Shown: positions 34,870 through 48,270, counted from the first letter of the stretch. The stretch is 64,000 nt of DNA from Papio anubis (GCF_008728515.1 NC_044989.1:75293754-75357753), one strand, 5' to 3'. Numbers and translations: made by a program. The notes: a model not told the origin generated them from the letters alone.

Positions 34870-35240
34870 TGAGAACAAACCACTGGGTTTGACAATTATC
34901 AGGTCACTCATGAGCAATTTCAGTGTCAGGATGGAGACAAAAGCCAGATAGCAGGAACTGAAGGAGTACGTACGTCATGAAAAAAGTAACTGCAGCAAGC
35001 TTAGCATAGATGTTTGTTTGTGCTAAGGAGGGACTGGAGGAGTGGCAGCCAGGAGGCCAGTGTTTAGTCTACGGGGAGCACAGAGTGGATTTGTGGGTGA
35101 AAGACAAGGAGTCAATGGCACCGTGAAGTGGGAGTTAGTTAGGGTCAGCTCAGGAGGAGCAGGAAGAGGGATCCAGGGCACAGAAGAAGAGAAGAGAAGG
35201 AAAGAAAGAAAGGATCCAGTTTCTGTCTATTCAGTGAGTC
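34870..35240 (-). repeat. L2-like fragment, antisense
   Basis: 'gggtttgacaattatcaggtc' and following purine-rich text resemble the antisense of the L2 coding region. Weak. Confidence 0.4.
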
Positions 35241-38129
35241 TGACGTGAGTCATCTGTCAGGTCAAGGATGCAGGACAGGATTAGCAATCTGAGACCAGCC
35301 ACAGGAAGGCAGCCGACAGCCTCAGTAAGAGAAGTGCTGAAAGATCGCCAAGTATCATGAATCAATATGGCCACAATTAGCCTGGTTTCCCATCTTTTGC
35401 TGGCATTCCTTGGAGACCCAGGTGTGAGAGGGAAGAAAATATAGGGAAAATACAGCGCAGAAAAGTTGAGGTTGGGGATCGTCCATGAGAGCATGAAAAG
35501 CCCAACTCTAAACCTAACCCTAAGCCCTGATTCCAGGGCTTCCTGGCATCAGACTCTGATAGCCTGAAGGGCGTGTGCACTCCACTCCACAGTGACGACC
35601 TGAGTGTCAGGAGGATGGATATGCTTGCCCTGAGGGCACCCAGCTCTGCTGCCCTTGCACAGTGCCTGGCACACAGCTGGTGTCCTGGAGGTGGCTTAGG
35701 AGGATGAGACCAACTTCAGGACTTTTTTTCCTCAAATCATCAAGGTCTATGGTTCCAAGTTTTCTGCATTTTATGGAAAATGTTTAAACAAAATTTGAGG
35801 ATTGATGTAGATTTTTTTTTCAGTCTCTTAGTCTGCCGAATAAACACATTAACAAACTAAGCTAAGCTAAACTAAACAAAACAACTATTGTCATCATCAC
35901 CACATTCATTAAATGCTATCTCAACACCAGAAAACAAGAGCATAATCTCAGCAAAAAAGGCAGATTTTTAAATATAGAAACCTCACTATATTAAGAGGAA
36001 AAACTCACTACTCACAGGAATAGAGACCAGGTGTTTGGAAACCCCTGAGAATCTACAGTCACCTTCCAGAAGAGCTACAGCACAGCTGACTTCATTTCCA
36101 CCTACTCACAATCACCCTGATTGGAGCTTTAGGTGTTCCTAAACCCAGCAGTCTAATTTTTACAGAAAAGCTACAGTTTAAAGATGGCTCCTACATCCTT
36201 TGTGTGTGGACACTCTCAGTGGAATTCTCACACAGTCACTTTATTTCCAAGAGGAGAAGAGAGGAGTAGTAGGTGGTGACTACCTGGTGACCAGGGCTTA
36301 GAGCCAACTTCTTTGGACTGACATCCCCCTTCAAGGGAGTAAGTGTGTGTGGCAAGGGGACCATACACGAGGATGGCATTGGCTGGTAAGGTAAGACAAG
36401 GCAGCAACTGGTTTGAGCCCTGTAACCAAGTGGTACCAAGGCCAAAGAGGGAAAGAAAACAAGGGGGAATAAAGGAAGAGAAGATGGTGTGTGCTCACAG
36501 GTGAAGGTCAGGCTTTCCCTGGTTGGGAAGCCTGGGTGTCAGGTGGGCACCCACTGAGGCTGGTCTGGCAGGAGGGGGCAGTGTGTCTGGGTCTGGGGGG
36601 AGGTGGGAGCTGACAAAAGGCTCCTCTGTCTGGAGACCAGGCACAGAGAAGAAAATTCTCCTGCCATTTGCCAGGAAACTCACTCACTCTTCCGGCCTGT
36701 GATGAGGCCCTGGGCAGTTTCTCCTTCTTACAGCCTCACAGAGGAATGGCCACTTCTCACCAGAAGGGCTACTTCTGCTGGATAGGGTGAGGCATTACTT
36801 TTAGACATTTATAGGATATGTTCTCCTTGGCACAGCTGAGAGGCCCTTTCCTACTCAAGGGCTGTGAACCTGAAGGCAACTCCTCAACCCCTGAAATGGA
36901 TCTCTGGTGGTCCTCACCCCTCTCATTCTGTGCCTTGCCCAAATCAAAAATGTGTCTTGATATTATATGGTATGGTCAGTGCCTGAGATAAAGCATACAT
37001 ACCAGAATTTATGTTTCTACTCATTTTAAAAAAATACTTGTCATGTAATACTATTTACCAAATGGAGAGGAAAATTCAAAATATTTTCACAAGTGGGGCA
37101 GCTGTAACCTGTGCTCCTGCTGGACGCCAGCTTTACTCACCAGGAGCACCAAGCTCATTGGCAGGATGAGAAACTGATGCAAGTGGCAAGTGTTGGCTGT
37201 GCAGTTGTGACTTGTTGCAAAGGAGAGAAATTGACAACAGGGGTTCTTGTCACTTTAATTCCCTGAAACTTCAGCCTCTAGCAAGAGCTCTGTTAAACCT
37301 GCTCTTAGACATAGGCATCTATTCGGAGCCCCTGGGTCTTGTAGGGAAGGCAGAGATCAGATTTCTTGTCTGTGTAACGTGGCCCTACAGCATGTGGCTC
37401 ATTCTCCCAGGAAGATTGGCCCTAGAGCTTGTTGTGTCAGTTTTGAAATGTCTTGTTAAGATGTCACATTTTCCCAGCCTGGGGAAATAGAAACTTTAAG
37501 AAGAGCAGCTAGCGAGGAATACACTATAATAAAAAGTAATATGACCCAGATTTTTCTTTTAAAGTGAGAAAATTCTTTCACTCACCTCAGTCATTAAGGA
37601 ACGGCTCCTGAAGGCAGGTTTTTTTTTTTCCAGGTAAGAAGGTGGCTTCAGATCACAGTCTATAGGCTGCCTTCTGCTATGGAGAAGACAGCTGTGTTTG
37701 GGTCGTGTGTGTGCCTGAGGATTAGGCTCTGTACATGGAATAAAGCATTTTAGTAATAACAGGGTTGGAACATCTATGTGTGTAGCGTGGGTTGGTAACC
37801 AACGGGTCTTGATTTACCTGGGGTTTTTCCAGTTTCAAAACTAAAAGGCCTATGGCTAGGGAAACCCCTCAGTTCCAGGCAAACTAGGATGGTTCATCAC
37901 TTTAGATGTGGAAGCACTGAGAACCTGCTCTCGTTCTCCCTCACTGGCATGTGACAGGGCTTATCATCTACTATTTAAGATCTATTCTTTTGAGTCCAGG
38001 AATTGTCCCATATTCAAATGCAGGCAGCTTTAAGAAGGCTGACCCATTAAACCATTAAAGCTGAGAAGCAGCATTCTACACAGCTGATTACTCCCTCCTA
38101 CTTGACGGTCTCTTTCCTCGGAAATATAC
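35241..38129. other. Largely unique intronic stretch
   Basis: No exon or repeat family recognised over about 2.9 kb. A weak CTCF-like match lies at 36565-36583. All open frames are under 95 codons. Confidence 0.5.
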
Positions 38130-38345
38130 AAATTAAGACCACAATAGGATAGCATTTTACATTTACTAGCTAGGGAAAAAATAAAAAGTCTGACAACACC
38201 AGGTGTTGGTAAGGACATGTTACAACAGGAACTCTTATTTACTGCTGGTGGGTGTGTAAATTGGTGCACCTACTTTGGAAAGCAATTATCTTATAAAGTT
38301 GAACATGTGCAAACCCAAATGAATTTTACTTTAAAATATATGACA
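38130..38345 (+). repeat. L1M ORF2 fragment
   Basis: 'gaccacaataggatagcat', 'aacaccaggtgttggtaagg', 'ttactgctggtgggtgtgta', 'aagcaattatcttataaagttg': the L1 ORF2 C-terminal region, decayed. Confidence 0.75.
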
Positions 38346-38559
38346 GAGAGAAGCTCCTGCACTTGGGCCTCAGGAATCATATGAAGAGAGGGTTTCTATG
38401 ACCTAATAATGCTTTAGTTCACAAGATGGGTGTTAGGATTACATGTTTCAAATTATTATTATGTCCCATTACTTACATATATGCTATATACATTCATTTG
38501 TAAAACTAAAAATATATAATAACTGTTTTAGGAAAATCAGAAGGCAGAAATAAATCAAA

Positions 38560-38985
38560 ATATGTCAGTGTTCACAACAAATGTAAAAACTCTAAATTCA
38601 TTGGTTAAAGGACAGGGATGGTAAGAATATGTTTAAACAGAAACATCAGCAACAAGAACAAATTCAGCTAATTGCTGTTTATTAGAGACATATGTGAAAT
38701 GCAAAGACTCAGATTAAAAGTAAAAGGACAGAAGAAGACACTTTAATCTAGAAGTAAATATGTTAACATCAGACAAATAGACGTTGAAGCAAAAATAAGA
38801 ATATATAATATCTTAATATCCAGCATTAGGAATTGATAGTCTTTACAAAATCACCAAAAAGATATAACTTGTTTGAATCTACATAACATGTCTTCAGTGT
38901 ATATAAAGCAAATCCCAACAGAATTAATAGAAGAATTGGACAAATTCACAACTGTGGTGGGAGATGTAAACACAGCATATGAATA
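38560..38985 (+). repeat. L1/HAL1-like fragment
   Basis: 'tcaacaaatg'-type A-rich text with 'agacactttaatctagaag', 'agaattggacaaattcacaa' and 'gtgggagatgtaaacacag', resembling an L1 or HAL1 coding remnant. Confidence 0.55.
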
Positions 38986-39150
38986 GCAGGTTTGTGCTTT
39001 GATCTGCCTTTTCTGCCTGTTCTGTCCTTCCTTATTTTCTATGTGACTTTAAGCAAGTCTCTTCTTTTTGTTAGACCTCAGTTTCTCATACCTGAAAAGA
39101 GGGAATTGGACCAGATGGGTGAGGACTCCATGAAATAACCATACTCCCAT
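38985..39150 (+). repeat. MIR SINE fragment
   Basis: 'atgtgactttaagcaagtc', 'gacctcagtttctcatacctg', 'ggaattggaccagatgg'. Confidence 0.65.
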
Positions 39151-39902
39151 GCCAGTGAGTGCCTGGAAAAAGCCTTGTCACATGATGGATGCTTCTGAGA
39201 CCAGTGGCAGCTGGCGCTCTTTACTCAGCATGTCCCGGGATAATCCATTACCTGTGTCTTTCCTGAAAATGCCACTCTCAAATCCCCCGCTACCTATCGC
39301 AGGCAGCTTTGCACACCCAGAAGCTTATAAATCTCTTTGTCAGCTCAAGGGCCAACAGATTGAAAACTCATAGATCCAGCTTCTTGGAGCTACATGTCTG
39401 GTTTGTCTCTCAAAGTCAATTAGGAGGTGAGAGAGGAAGTCAGTATGGACTGATTCCACTGGCAGGCTGACACTAACAAGACATGCATGCTTGGAAACAT
39501 GGAAGGGGCCATCTGTGAAAGCTTGGAGTACAGCTTCCCTAAATGGTAATTTCAAATGCAGCATAAAAAGGTGAACTGGGAAATGCTAGTTTGGTAACAG
39601 GAGCCCAAGACCAGGAGTCAGGAGCCTGGGGCAGGTTTTCTGGACTTGACAATCACTGGGGCAACATTAGCCAATCTGCTGCTTGTCTCTACATCTCTTC
39701 CTCATTTCTGAAGTGATGGGATTGGGTTCTGAGGCCTTCACATCTCTGGTGGGGCCTGAGAACTCTAAGTTTTGGTAGGATATCTCTTCTGTTAATTGAC
39801 TTTTTATTCAGTAGGAAGGGGGAAGTGAGCTAAAATTTACCAAGTGCCTACTAGATTCCAGATGCTTTACGCAGGTAATTTCATGTAATTTTCACCACAC
39901 AT

Positions 39903-39903
39903 C

Positions 39904-39934
<31 letters not shown>

Positions 39935-39944
39935 TTTATTATCA
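39903..39944 (+). repeat. (TTA)n microsatellite
   Basis: About ten perfect TTA units followed by imperfect TTTTTATTA next to the Alu poly(T) end; probably grew from the Alu tail and target site. Confidence 0.95.
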
Positions 39945-39945
39945 T

Positions 39946-40228
39946 TTGAGATGGAGTTTCACTCTTGTTGCCCAGGCTGGAGTGCAATGGTGTGATCTTG
40001 GCTCACTGTAACTTCTGCCTTCTGGGTTCAAGCGAATCTCCTACCTCGGCCTCCTGAGTAGCTGGGATTACAGGTATGTGCCACCATGCCCAGCTAATTT
40101 TGTATTTTTAGTAGAGATGGGGTTTCTCCATGTTGGTCAGGCTGGTCTCAAACTCCTGACCTCAGGTGATCCACTCACCTTGGCCTCCCAATGTGCTTGG
40201 CTTACAGGCGTGAGCCATTGCACTCGGC
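39946..40228 (-). mobile_element. Alu SINE (AluS-like)
   Basis: Complete reverse-oriented dimer from TGAGATGGAGTTTCACTC to TGCACTCGGC, moderately diverged; inserted in a MIR. Target duplications are blurred by the TTA run. Confidence 0.93.
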
Positions 40229-40569
40229 CTATTATTTTAATTTTACTAATGACAACTGAGGTTCAGAGAGAGAATACTCTGGATAGCAGTGTTGACAAGA
40301 TTCGAACTTAGGTCTTTGAAACTAGAGACTGCACTGTTTGCACTACAACCAACCTTCTCCAGTGGGTAGGACATCTCCAGTAAGAAGTTAGATGGACCTA
40401 TTGTGAATTTTCATTCCTGTAAGGTAGACTCTTCCAGAAGAAGCTGGGAGAAGAGGTTGTTGGTAAAATCCACAAGTATCTGATACTGGATGTGGGAACA
40501 ACACAAATACACAAACATCCTGGTAAGTGATGCTTAGCAGGCTATCCTGAGGCAGAACCCTGCAGGCAA

Positions 40570-40705
40570 CAGGTCAGTGTCTGCATTCATTAATTCCTGT
40601 GTCCATTTATTGAATTTTTTTGGTGTTTACTGTGGATCAGGCCTGAGATGCTGGGGTAACAGTGATGAACAACACAGACCAGTCCCTCCTCTCTTGTACT
40701 TCAAA
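40570..40705 (-). repeat. L2 3' end fragment
   Basis: Antisense L2 tail: 'tgcattcattaattcctg', 'gtttactgtggatcaggc', 'ggtaacagtgatgaacaaca'. Confidence 0.65.
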
Positions 40706-41149
40706 GCTACTGAGAATTTAGGGGCATCCTTGGGAGCATGGAGCTGGACCCCTCCCCAGATAAGAGGTATGAGGGAAGGCCCCCAGGAACATAACCCACT
40801 AATGATCTTTTCCTCTTCCGTTTCTTCTCCAATTTCCCCATTTTAGTCAGTCCCAGCTCTGTGTTCATCTCACTTTCTTCCCATAATCAAACTTGAATCA
40901 GTGAGCTCAAGTTGGAAAGCTCATTCATATCTATTGCATTACTTCTTCTGGAGAATCTGCATTTTAACCTAGGACTCCTGAGATTGAATTAACCACTTCT
41001 CTACTGGTGTAACTGCTATTACTGGAGCAGGACAACGTTTCAAATCAAGAATGAGGGGGTGTCCCCCAGATCACCGAAGTAGGTCTCTACTACCATCATA
41101 GAGGGAAGAAGAGTGGCACAGAGCTTAACTGAAGGAGCTGTGAAGTGTG

Positions 41150-41430
41150 ATGATTTTGACTACAATACTTGTTAGCTGAATTATGAGCCCAGTTCAGTGC
41201 CCCCGTTCAGATTCTATTTGGGCTCTTGTCTCTTTTGAACTTGGAGGTTTGCATGATTTATTTTTTAAGTTGCATGACCTTGAGTGATTTCTAAACGCCC
41301 TGAATCTCAATTTATGTATCTGTAGAAAAGAGATTATAGCCCTCCTCATAGGAGGTTGTGAGGATTCAATGAGATGATTCATTTAAAGTGCCTAGCATAG
41401 TACCTGGCTCATGGTAGGAGCTAGACAAAA
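41150..41430 (+). repeat. MIR SINE
   Basis: 'gcatgaccttgagtgatttc', 'tgaatctcaatttatgtatc', 'gttgtgaggattcaatgaga', 'aaagtgcctagcatagtacc'. Confidence 0.8.
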
Positions 41431-42865
41431 ACTTAAAATTATTTAAAATAATAACAGTTTAATTTCTATTAGTCTCTGCCTTGTCTCTATTTTATTATTT
41501 TTTCTTTGTATTAAGATACTCTTCTTGTAGCCAATATATCCAATGGCATCTTTGTTTGCTTTCCCATGTTCCACCTCAACCTGCTCCAGTCACATCATTT
41601 GTGTCATTTCCAACATCATAGGGGTAGCACAAAGATGAAACTGTGCCCTTGTAGGAGTGTATTCAGGGAAACTAAGGATTTTCTTTGGGCATCAGAAGAG
41701 CAAATAGTAATTCTAAGTGGTTTTCAAACGATGGATATTCCAGGTTTATTTATTCCTTTTCTGAAAATCACTTCGTATGCAAAATGCTAAGCACCATGAT
41801 CCGTCTTTTGTAGGTTCTGGGTGAAAAGAGCTTTCATTCCTTTAGACCACCTTTTCCTACTCACTCTCCATCTAGTCACAAATCCTGAAGAGTCCCAGCA
41901 TTTTAAGGGAAAAATGTGACAAAATATTCTTAAGTTCCGGTAAAGTAAACATACACTCTGGCAAACACATCGAAACATCAAAATGCTGTCTGTGCTTGAG
42001 GTCCTACCAGTGCTGGCGAGCTCACCACCTCACCAGGCAGCCTATACCATTAATGTCCAGGAGTAATTATTCCTGAAGTTGCCTTTACATAGAAACCACA
42101 TGACACGCCTCACATCCCTTCCATTCATTTGTCCTAATTTTGCTCTCTGGAGCAACCCAAAGTAAGTCCCATGCCTCTTCCATGTGACAGCTTTTCATTC
42201 TGTCTTTCATATACATCCCTTCCTGTCCCAACACATGGCTGCTGCTGTAGGGTTGCTATCATTTTGAATAGGCTACTGGAGTAAGTTTCCTGAGCATGTC
42301 TCTCTGTGTGTAGTCTTTCTCCCTTCCAATCCATCTTCCCTATTTGTGCCAGATTTTTATTTCCCAAACCCAGTTACTTTCTACTGGTTAAAGTGTTAAA
42401 CTTGGCACTTGGGCCAGTGCTGCTGCCTGTGGTGTCCTCCCTGCTGTCCACTGGTAATCCCACCATGCCCAGTCTGTCTTTCTTGATTCCTCTCCTACTG
42501 TACGCCTACACCAGTGGTACCCAGTGCTATCTCCAGGCACCATGGACAATTTGTTGCCAAAAATACCTTGTGATTTTCTGCCTTATTGATTTCACTTGTT
42601 CCATATTTATTCTCTCTCTGGAAGGACCCCCCACTTCACCCTCTGTATTCAAATGAGATTCATTTACATCTCAGGGAAAGTCCAAACTGTGCATCGAAAC
42701 CTAATGCTTTTTTTTTTTTTTTTTGGTCTCACTCTGGAATGAGTCATGTCTATTCATCCTCTGGGAGATTGCTCTGCAGGGGGTTAACCTAGTTATAACA
42801 ATGTTCTGGAGTATTGATCCCATGTTGGTCTTTGGGGGCTATCTAGGGGAGAAATAAAGGACTGC
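41431..42865. other. Intronic stretch without recognised family
   Basis: No exon or clear repeat apart from a T-tract near 42708-42724. A weak L2-like piece around 42360-42560 is possible. Confidence 0.45.
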
Positions 42866-43105
42866 AGATGGAGAAACCACCATATTTCATCAGGAGCTGT
42901 GTCACCTTGGGCAGGTTGCTGCATCACAAGGTACAGAGAAGGTTGGCAGAAACTAATTTTGAAATAATTAAGTTGTTCTGTCCACAGATCATAGCACTAG
43001 AAGCAGTTACCCTCCAATCTTGCAAAAGGTTATTATATATCTATTACTTATACTTCAAGATAGTAAGATTGAGATAAGGTTAATTGTTACTGAAATTAGA
43101 AATCT
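42866..43105 (+). repeat. Local direct duplication, copy A
   Basis: Shares with copy B (44868-45300), in the same order, 'caccttgg-caggttgc-gcatcacaaggt', 'ctccaatcttgcaaaaggtt', 'attacttatacttca' and 'gttaatt-ttactgaaatta'. About 2 kb apart; no family recognised. Confidence 0.75.
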
Positions 43106-43300
43106 AAATGCAATTAGAACTTTCTGATTAAGCTGGTATAAATATTTAAAAGAATATAATGCACATTTTTTTCGAAGGGCTGAATGCTAAATGTCCCTTT
43201 GAAATGTGCTGAGGAAGAGAAATGTAGTGCTCAGTCACTCCATCCTGGAAAAAGGTTGAATCTTCAAGAGGCTGAACTCACACAGAGCACATGCATGACA

Positions 43301-43325
43301 ACACACACACACACACACACACACA
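43301..43325 (+). repeat. (AC)n microsatellite
   Basis: 25 uninterrupted bases of AC. Confidence 0.95.
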
Positions 43326-43559
43326 GCATGCACACACAACCATCATCTCTTCACTTGAGCATCTATCTCCATTGGTATCCTCAAAAATAGCTATTTATAT
43401 GGATTTTTTATTCCCACAATCACTGTCCCATTGGGTCAGTTATAGTCAGATTTTATAGTCTTCCTAGCTCAGAACTTTGGAAACATATTGAATTGCCCAC
43501 TATATAAGAGCATTATTATCTGGCTTAGGAACCTGATGTCTAGAGCCATCACTTGGTTT

Positions 43560-43745
43560 AGGGGGAAATCACCTGACTACAGAGGACAGAAGATCAGAGC
43601 CTTCATTCAAGCTCTTCTATTCACCAATCTCATGAGGTTGAATAAGTCTTTTATCCTTTCCTACTTCCAGACAGGGTTAGCAGATCCATTCCCTACTTCC
43701 CAGGCTTGTTATGAGGGTATATAGGAATAACTGGTGTGAAAATAC
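43560..43745 (+). repeat. MIR-like SINE fragment
   Basis: 'aatctcatgaggttgaataag', 'ttatgagggtatataggaa' and 'tgtgaaaatacttcagaaag' in MIR order; diverged. Confidence 0.45.
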
Positions 43746-44867
43746 TTCAGAAAGTTAAAAAGTGCACCCAAATATTATTGTTGTTAATGTAATTATTACT
43801 CAATTGTTACCCTATTAGCTGATAGATTAGCACACACAAAAGAAATACTTCTTAAACCATCTCCACCTGGGATGGGGATAATTGGAAGGAAGGAAGCCAT
43901 GGGTAGAAACCAGATAAGGAAATAAAAAGACAGAACGAGAATGGATGAATGAGTCAGGAAGAGTGAGGGAAGGATTATCTTTATAAAATCAATTGGGAAA
44001 TTGCTATAATTCCAGGCCATATGGCAGATTGCTCGAGAGAAAAATGGGCATGCCAATCAATGCATCAACCTCTCAATTCATCACACCAGAGGTGCTAGGA
44101 GGAATACAAAAGAAGAGCCAGGCCTGCCCTGGGGGAAATCACATTGACTAGAGAAACACGATGTAAATTAGCAAACAAAACAAGATTGTATAATAATTAA
44201 CAAAAAATTATATAAAGGGAAAGTGTATTAGTGCTGCCAGGCCTACCTTTATATTAAGGCAAGAGGGGTTCCTGTCCTTGGTCCTGTGATATAGGGGTCC
44301 CATGAAGGCTCTTCCATGACCAACCCACCCCCATACAATGAGAAATCTACAGGGCCAAGAAGACATGCATGCAGGTGACCCCTCTACCCTCATTATGCTG
44401 TTGGACAGGGGATGCTGAAATTCCCTGGAGCCTCTTCTAGGGCCTGTGTGAGCCTCTTCCATTGGATTAGTCTCTCCAGGGGGGGACCATGCTGCTCTTG
44501 TTGCCTTAGGGGTGGCCAAAGGGTGAAAATAACCTGGATATAGAGGTTGGGGTGTCACATGTATAAGACCCTTCTTGGGGGCAGAGTCAGGGAGGGGTGG
44601 AAAAGAAAGTGGGCCAGGTTGAGAGCTATGGGCTGCATTGTCCTTCAAGGGCAAGTTTCCACAAATAATTCCAAGGAGTCCAGGGGTTCAAATCTGGTCT
44701 CCAGGTCCACATTAATGCATATTTTTCAAGGTAAGAGACAGAGATTTTAATTCATCATTTATTAGCATGACCTATAACTTAAATATTTAGAGATGATATG
44801 CAGACTGTGCTCTTGTTTCTGCCTTGCAAATGTTAGTTATAGGTCTGAGTGCTACAGTAGCTTGGAG

Positions 44868-45300
44868 AAGGGAGAAACCAACATTTCTTAAGCCTATGCA
44901 TCACCTTGGACAGGTTGCCGCATCACAAGGTGCAAAGAAAGTCGTCTGTCAGAAGCTGATTTTATTCCCCTTACTCCAACGAATCAACACCCCCAATTTT
45001 CCAACCCCTTACCTTCCATGATCTCCTAAAAAACCCAGCCCAGAACTCCTTGGGGAGATAAATTTGAGGGTCTTCTCCCATCTCCTCACATGGTGTCCTG
45101 CAATCATTACTCTTTCTCTGCTACAAACGCTTCTGTCTCAGTGGAATTGGTCTGTTACTGAACAATGGTAATATAAACCCATTGGTCCTATAGCAATCAC
45201 ACTGGAGGAAGTAATTACTCTCCAATCTTGCAAAAGGTTGTTTCATGTTTATTACTTATACTTCAGAATATTAAGATTGGGAGAAAGTTAATTCTTACTG
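44868..45300 (+). repeat. Local direct duplication, copy B, with an LTR-like insert
   Basis: Same blocks as copy A, but about 200 extra bases (roughly 44965-45190) separate them. The insert reads like an LTR 3' part: 'aacccagcccagaactcc', 'tactctttctctgctacaaac', 'tggtctgttactgaacaatgg'. Confidence 0.7.
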
Positions 45301-46649
45301 AAATTAACTGCAAATATCATAGAGGATTTGAGGAGGTGGGATCTGACTTTTACCTTGAACTGGCTATTAAGTTGGGAAGGAATTCCAAGGCTTGGGAATC
45401 TGAGCAATGTCCAGGAGATAATGAGGGTGATGATGGTGACCTGGCTGGAGTCAGTCACTTTTGATTCCTTCCAGTCCCAACCACTCTCCCTACTCTTCCC
45501 TGGGGTTAAATTCCCTTGCTTTTTTTTTTACATCTTATTGAAGCTCTACTTACTCGGTGGAACTTTTTCAAATAATTCCATAAACTCATCCTCTTTCTCT
45601 GATCACCTCTGGAATTTTTTATCTACACCACCAGTATTCACCAGCATTTTTAGAGAAGCTATTGTATGTGACACCATAGATTAGTTGGCACTACCCAGTA
45701 TAGAATTTAATTATGAAAGTAATAGCTTATGGAATATTAGTTTCATGTTCTTAGAAGTTCCCAGAGATCAAGAACTCTTCAGTTAAACCCCAAGTGACTA
45801 TGAAACTGGGCTGTGATAAGATCATCTTAACAGTTCTGTGTTGTTTGGGTTGAGGAGAGAGAAAGTGGAAGAAGAGGATCAATTATTGGTCTTCTCAAAC
45901 TTTTCCAGGAAAGTTGCTTCTCACAGCAGAGGAACTGGGAATGTGTATCCTCTGGGGAGACTGAGAGCATAGCCCTAGGCTATGCATGTCAAGTCTAGAC
46001 ATTTATATAGAATCTCCTGTTTTATCTGAAAACCTCATGCAGATTTCTAGTCCATGATTTTTTTTCTTCTCTTAAAATAGAATTTTAAATTACTTATCAC
46101 TGAGAAAAATCAACTCTCTTGTAAGATTTATCATGCCAGTTTTATAAAGTGCAAATTATTCTCAGGTCCAAGTGCAGCACTTGGCACACAGTGGACACTC
46201 AATAGATATTTACTGACTGACTGACTGAATGAATGAACCAGGTTGGGGAGTCTCATACACTCAGTCCATTGTACTGTATTTCCAGGAGGAAGCAAGCCTG
46301 ATTTTGTGTAATGGGGGATTATGATGCTATTTCAATGGTCCATATGTGAGGAAAAGGGCCTGGTCAAGGTTTTGGCAGTGTAGGGGAAGGATGGATATGA
46401 GAGATACTTCAAAGGAATAATAAAAGGGACTAAATTATTGCAAATGGAATCCAAAAATGATGATAATCAGAAATGGGGAAGTTTCAAAAGAGCAAGAACG
46501 TTTAATTCAACTTCGGCCTCTGAGTTTGTGATGATAGTGGCAGATTCAGGTACTCTTAGGTCATCTTTCCTAGCAGAGGAGACTTTGAGAGTCATTGTCA
46601 ACGTGACAATGACTTTCACATTTCAATCTGGTAAGAGAAATCATCACTG
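45301..46649. other. Intronic stretch, mostly unique
   Basis: Only a short L2/MIR-like tail near 46140-46235 ('gcacttggcacacagtggac', then GACT/GAAT repeats) was recognised. Confidence 0.5.
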
Positions 46650-47005
46650 TTTAGACCCATCTTGTCCAATATGGTCGCCACATGTGGCCAATGAGCCTTG
46701 AAATGTGGCTAGTCCAATTGACTTGTGCTGTAAGCTTAAAATACATGCTGAATTTTGAAGACAGTACACACCCACACTCACACCTCTACCCAAATAATAG
46801 AAAATATGTCATTCATACTTTTTATATTGGTTACATATTGAAATACTACTATGGATATATAGGTTCAACAATATATACTATTAAAATTTATTTCACTTAT
46901 TTGTTTGTATGTTAAGAAATGTGGCTACTAGAAAATTTAAAATTCCATTTGCTTCTTGCATTTGTAGTTTGCATGTTATTTACGTTGACTGTGCTGGTCT
47001 AGAAT
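46650..47005. repeat. hAT-like DNA transposon fossil
   Basis: 'cttgtccaatatggtcgcca', 'atgtggccaatgagcc' and 'tgaaatgtggctagtccaa' at one end, and 'gactgtgctggtctaga' complementary to a typical 'tagaccagtgctgtcc' start at the other. Family not certain. Confidence 0.55.
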
Positions 47006-47839
47006 GATGAAGTAAGATGACCTGGTAACAGATCCAGGAAAAGATATCGCAGTAATTCTTCCCCAAAGACCACCAGTGACAAACTTCTGCAAACCTCCCT
47101 TTGCAAAACGTGCTTTTCTCTCTGGAGTGTTCGGAAGACACCATTAATAGATGATTGCAAAGAACAATCATCATTCACCATGCACATTTGACAGAACTTA
47201 CTGTTAAGAAAGGCTATAGAAGTGTAAATTTGAAACTAACTAAAACCCTTGCCTAAGGAAGCCCCACCAATCCCAAGCAACTTTAAGCAGGAATCTGTGA
47301 TTAAACTCCCTTCTGTGCTAGTTTACGTTTCCCCAGCTGTATCTCCACATTGTCAGTGACTCCCCTCACCTCTTGCCATTTGAAACAGTAAATAATTGGA
47401 TTTCTGTTCACTTCCTTGCCATTCTTAATCACTTTTCCCCTGCTAAAGCCCAGTCCTTTAGACATAACTAGTCCATCCCCTTGGAAAAATGGAAATGTTT
47501 TTGATACTGAGACTTAAACATCTGTCACAGCTGTAGCAGGTTCAGGAGTCTCATTGCCTCTTTGCTGTTAGTGGTATTTGGCAAAGTGCTACATAGCATT
47601 ACATAAAGAACTACTCACTGATGACGAACTCAGCCTCCAGTGGCAGGCATGCAGGGATTGTTTTTGGAATCCTTCTAAGGAAAGCTCTCCTTTGTGGTGG
47701 AATGAACTTCCCTCATCTGTAGTACCCCCATGTCTGGGTCCTCATTTCTCTAGCTGACATCTACCTTGCAGTTGGATCTTGTTAGCTGAAAGCTCCAACC
47801 TACTTCTTTTGGGTTAAAGAATCAAACCATCCATGTAGC

Positions 47840-48270
47840 CAGTGATGTTTTGCCTGACCTGCTCCTACTCCTTCTGTGGCCACACTCAGTCCATTTTCCT
47901 CTGCACCTGGCTCCAGCCACTTTGGCTAGCCCTGGCTCTTGTCCTTGATCAGGTCCTGCTGTCCACCCTTATGTCCTGGTCCTGCAGTGCTCTTTGCCTG
48001 GAATACACCCTCTTTCCTTCCCACTCCACGCAGCTAACTCCTCAAAGCTTAGCTCCTGAAATCTCCAGCCTTTTTATTTGCTGTCATGAGGGTCTGGACT
48101 TTTCTATCAAAGTGTTTATCACAGCTAATGATATATAGTCAACATGGTTATATAATTATATAAAGTCTGTGCTTACTACTTGGTTTTGACTAGCTAGCTA
48201 GAGGGATAATATTTGTTTTGTTCATTGTTGTATCCCAGGGTTAGAGACTCAATAAATATTCACTGAATGA
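47840..48270 (+). repeat. L2 LINE 3' end
   Basis: Sense L2 tail: 'tgctctttgcctggaataca', 'ctaactcctcaaagcttagc', 'ttgttttgttcattgttgta', 'gactcaataaatattcactg'. Confidence 0.8.

Larger units (their letters stand above)
39830..40350 (-). repeat. MIR SINE split by an Alu
   Basis: First part 39830-39902 ('ccaagtgcctactagattcc', 'cgcaggtaatttcatgtaat'); second part 40229-40350 ('ttttactaatgacaactgag', 'gttcagagagag', 'cgaacttaggtctttga'). Confidence 0.75.

Noticed and set aside
36565..36583. Second CTCF-like motif
   Set aside because: Matches the G-rich half only; the CCA side is weak, so it is not listed as a feature of its own.
39903..39944. Spaced direct repeats resembling a CRISPR-like or satellite array
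   Set aside because: A simple TTA microsatellite next to an Alu; no regular spacers. No CRISPR array exists in this vertebrate DNA.
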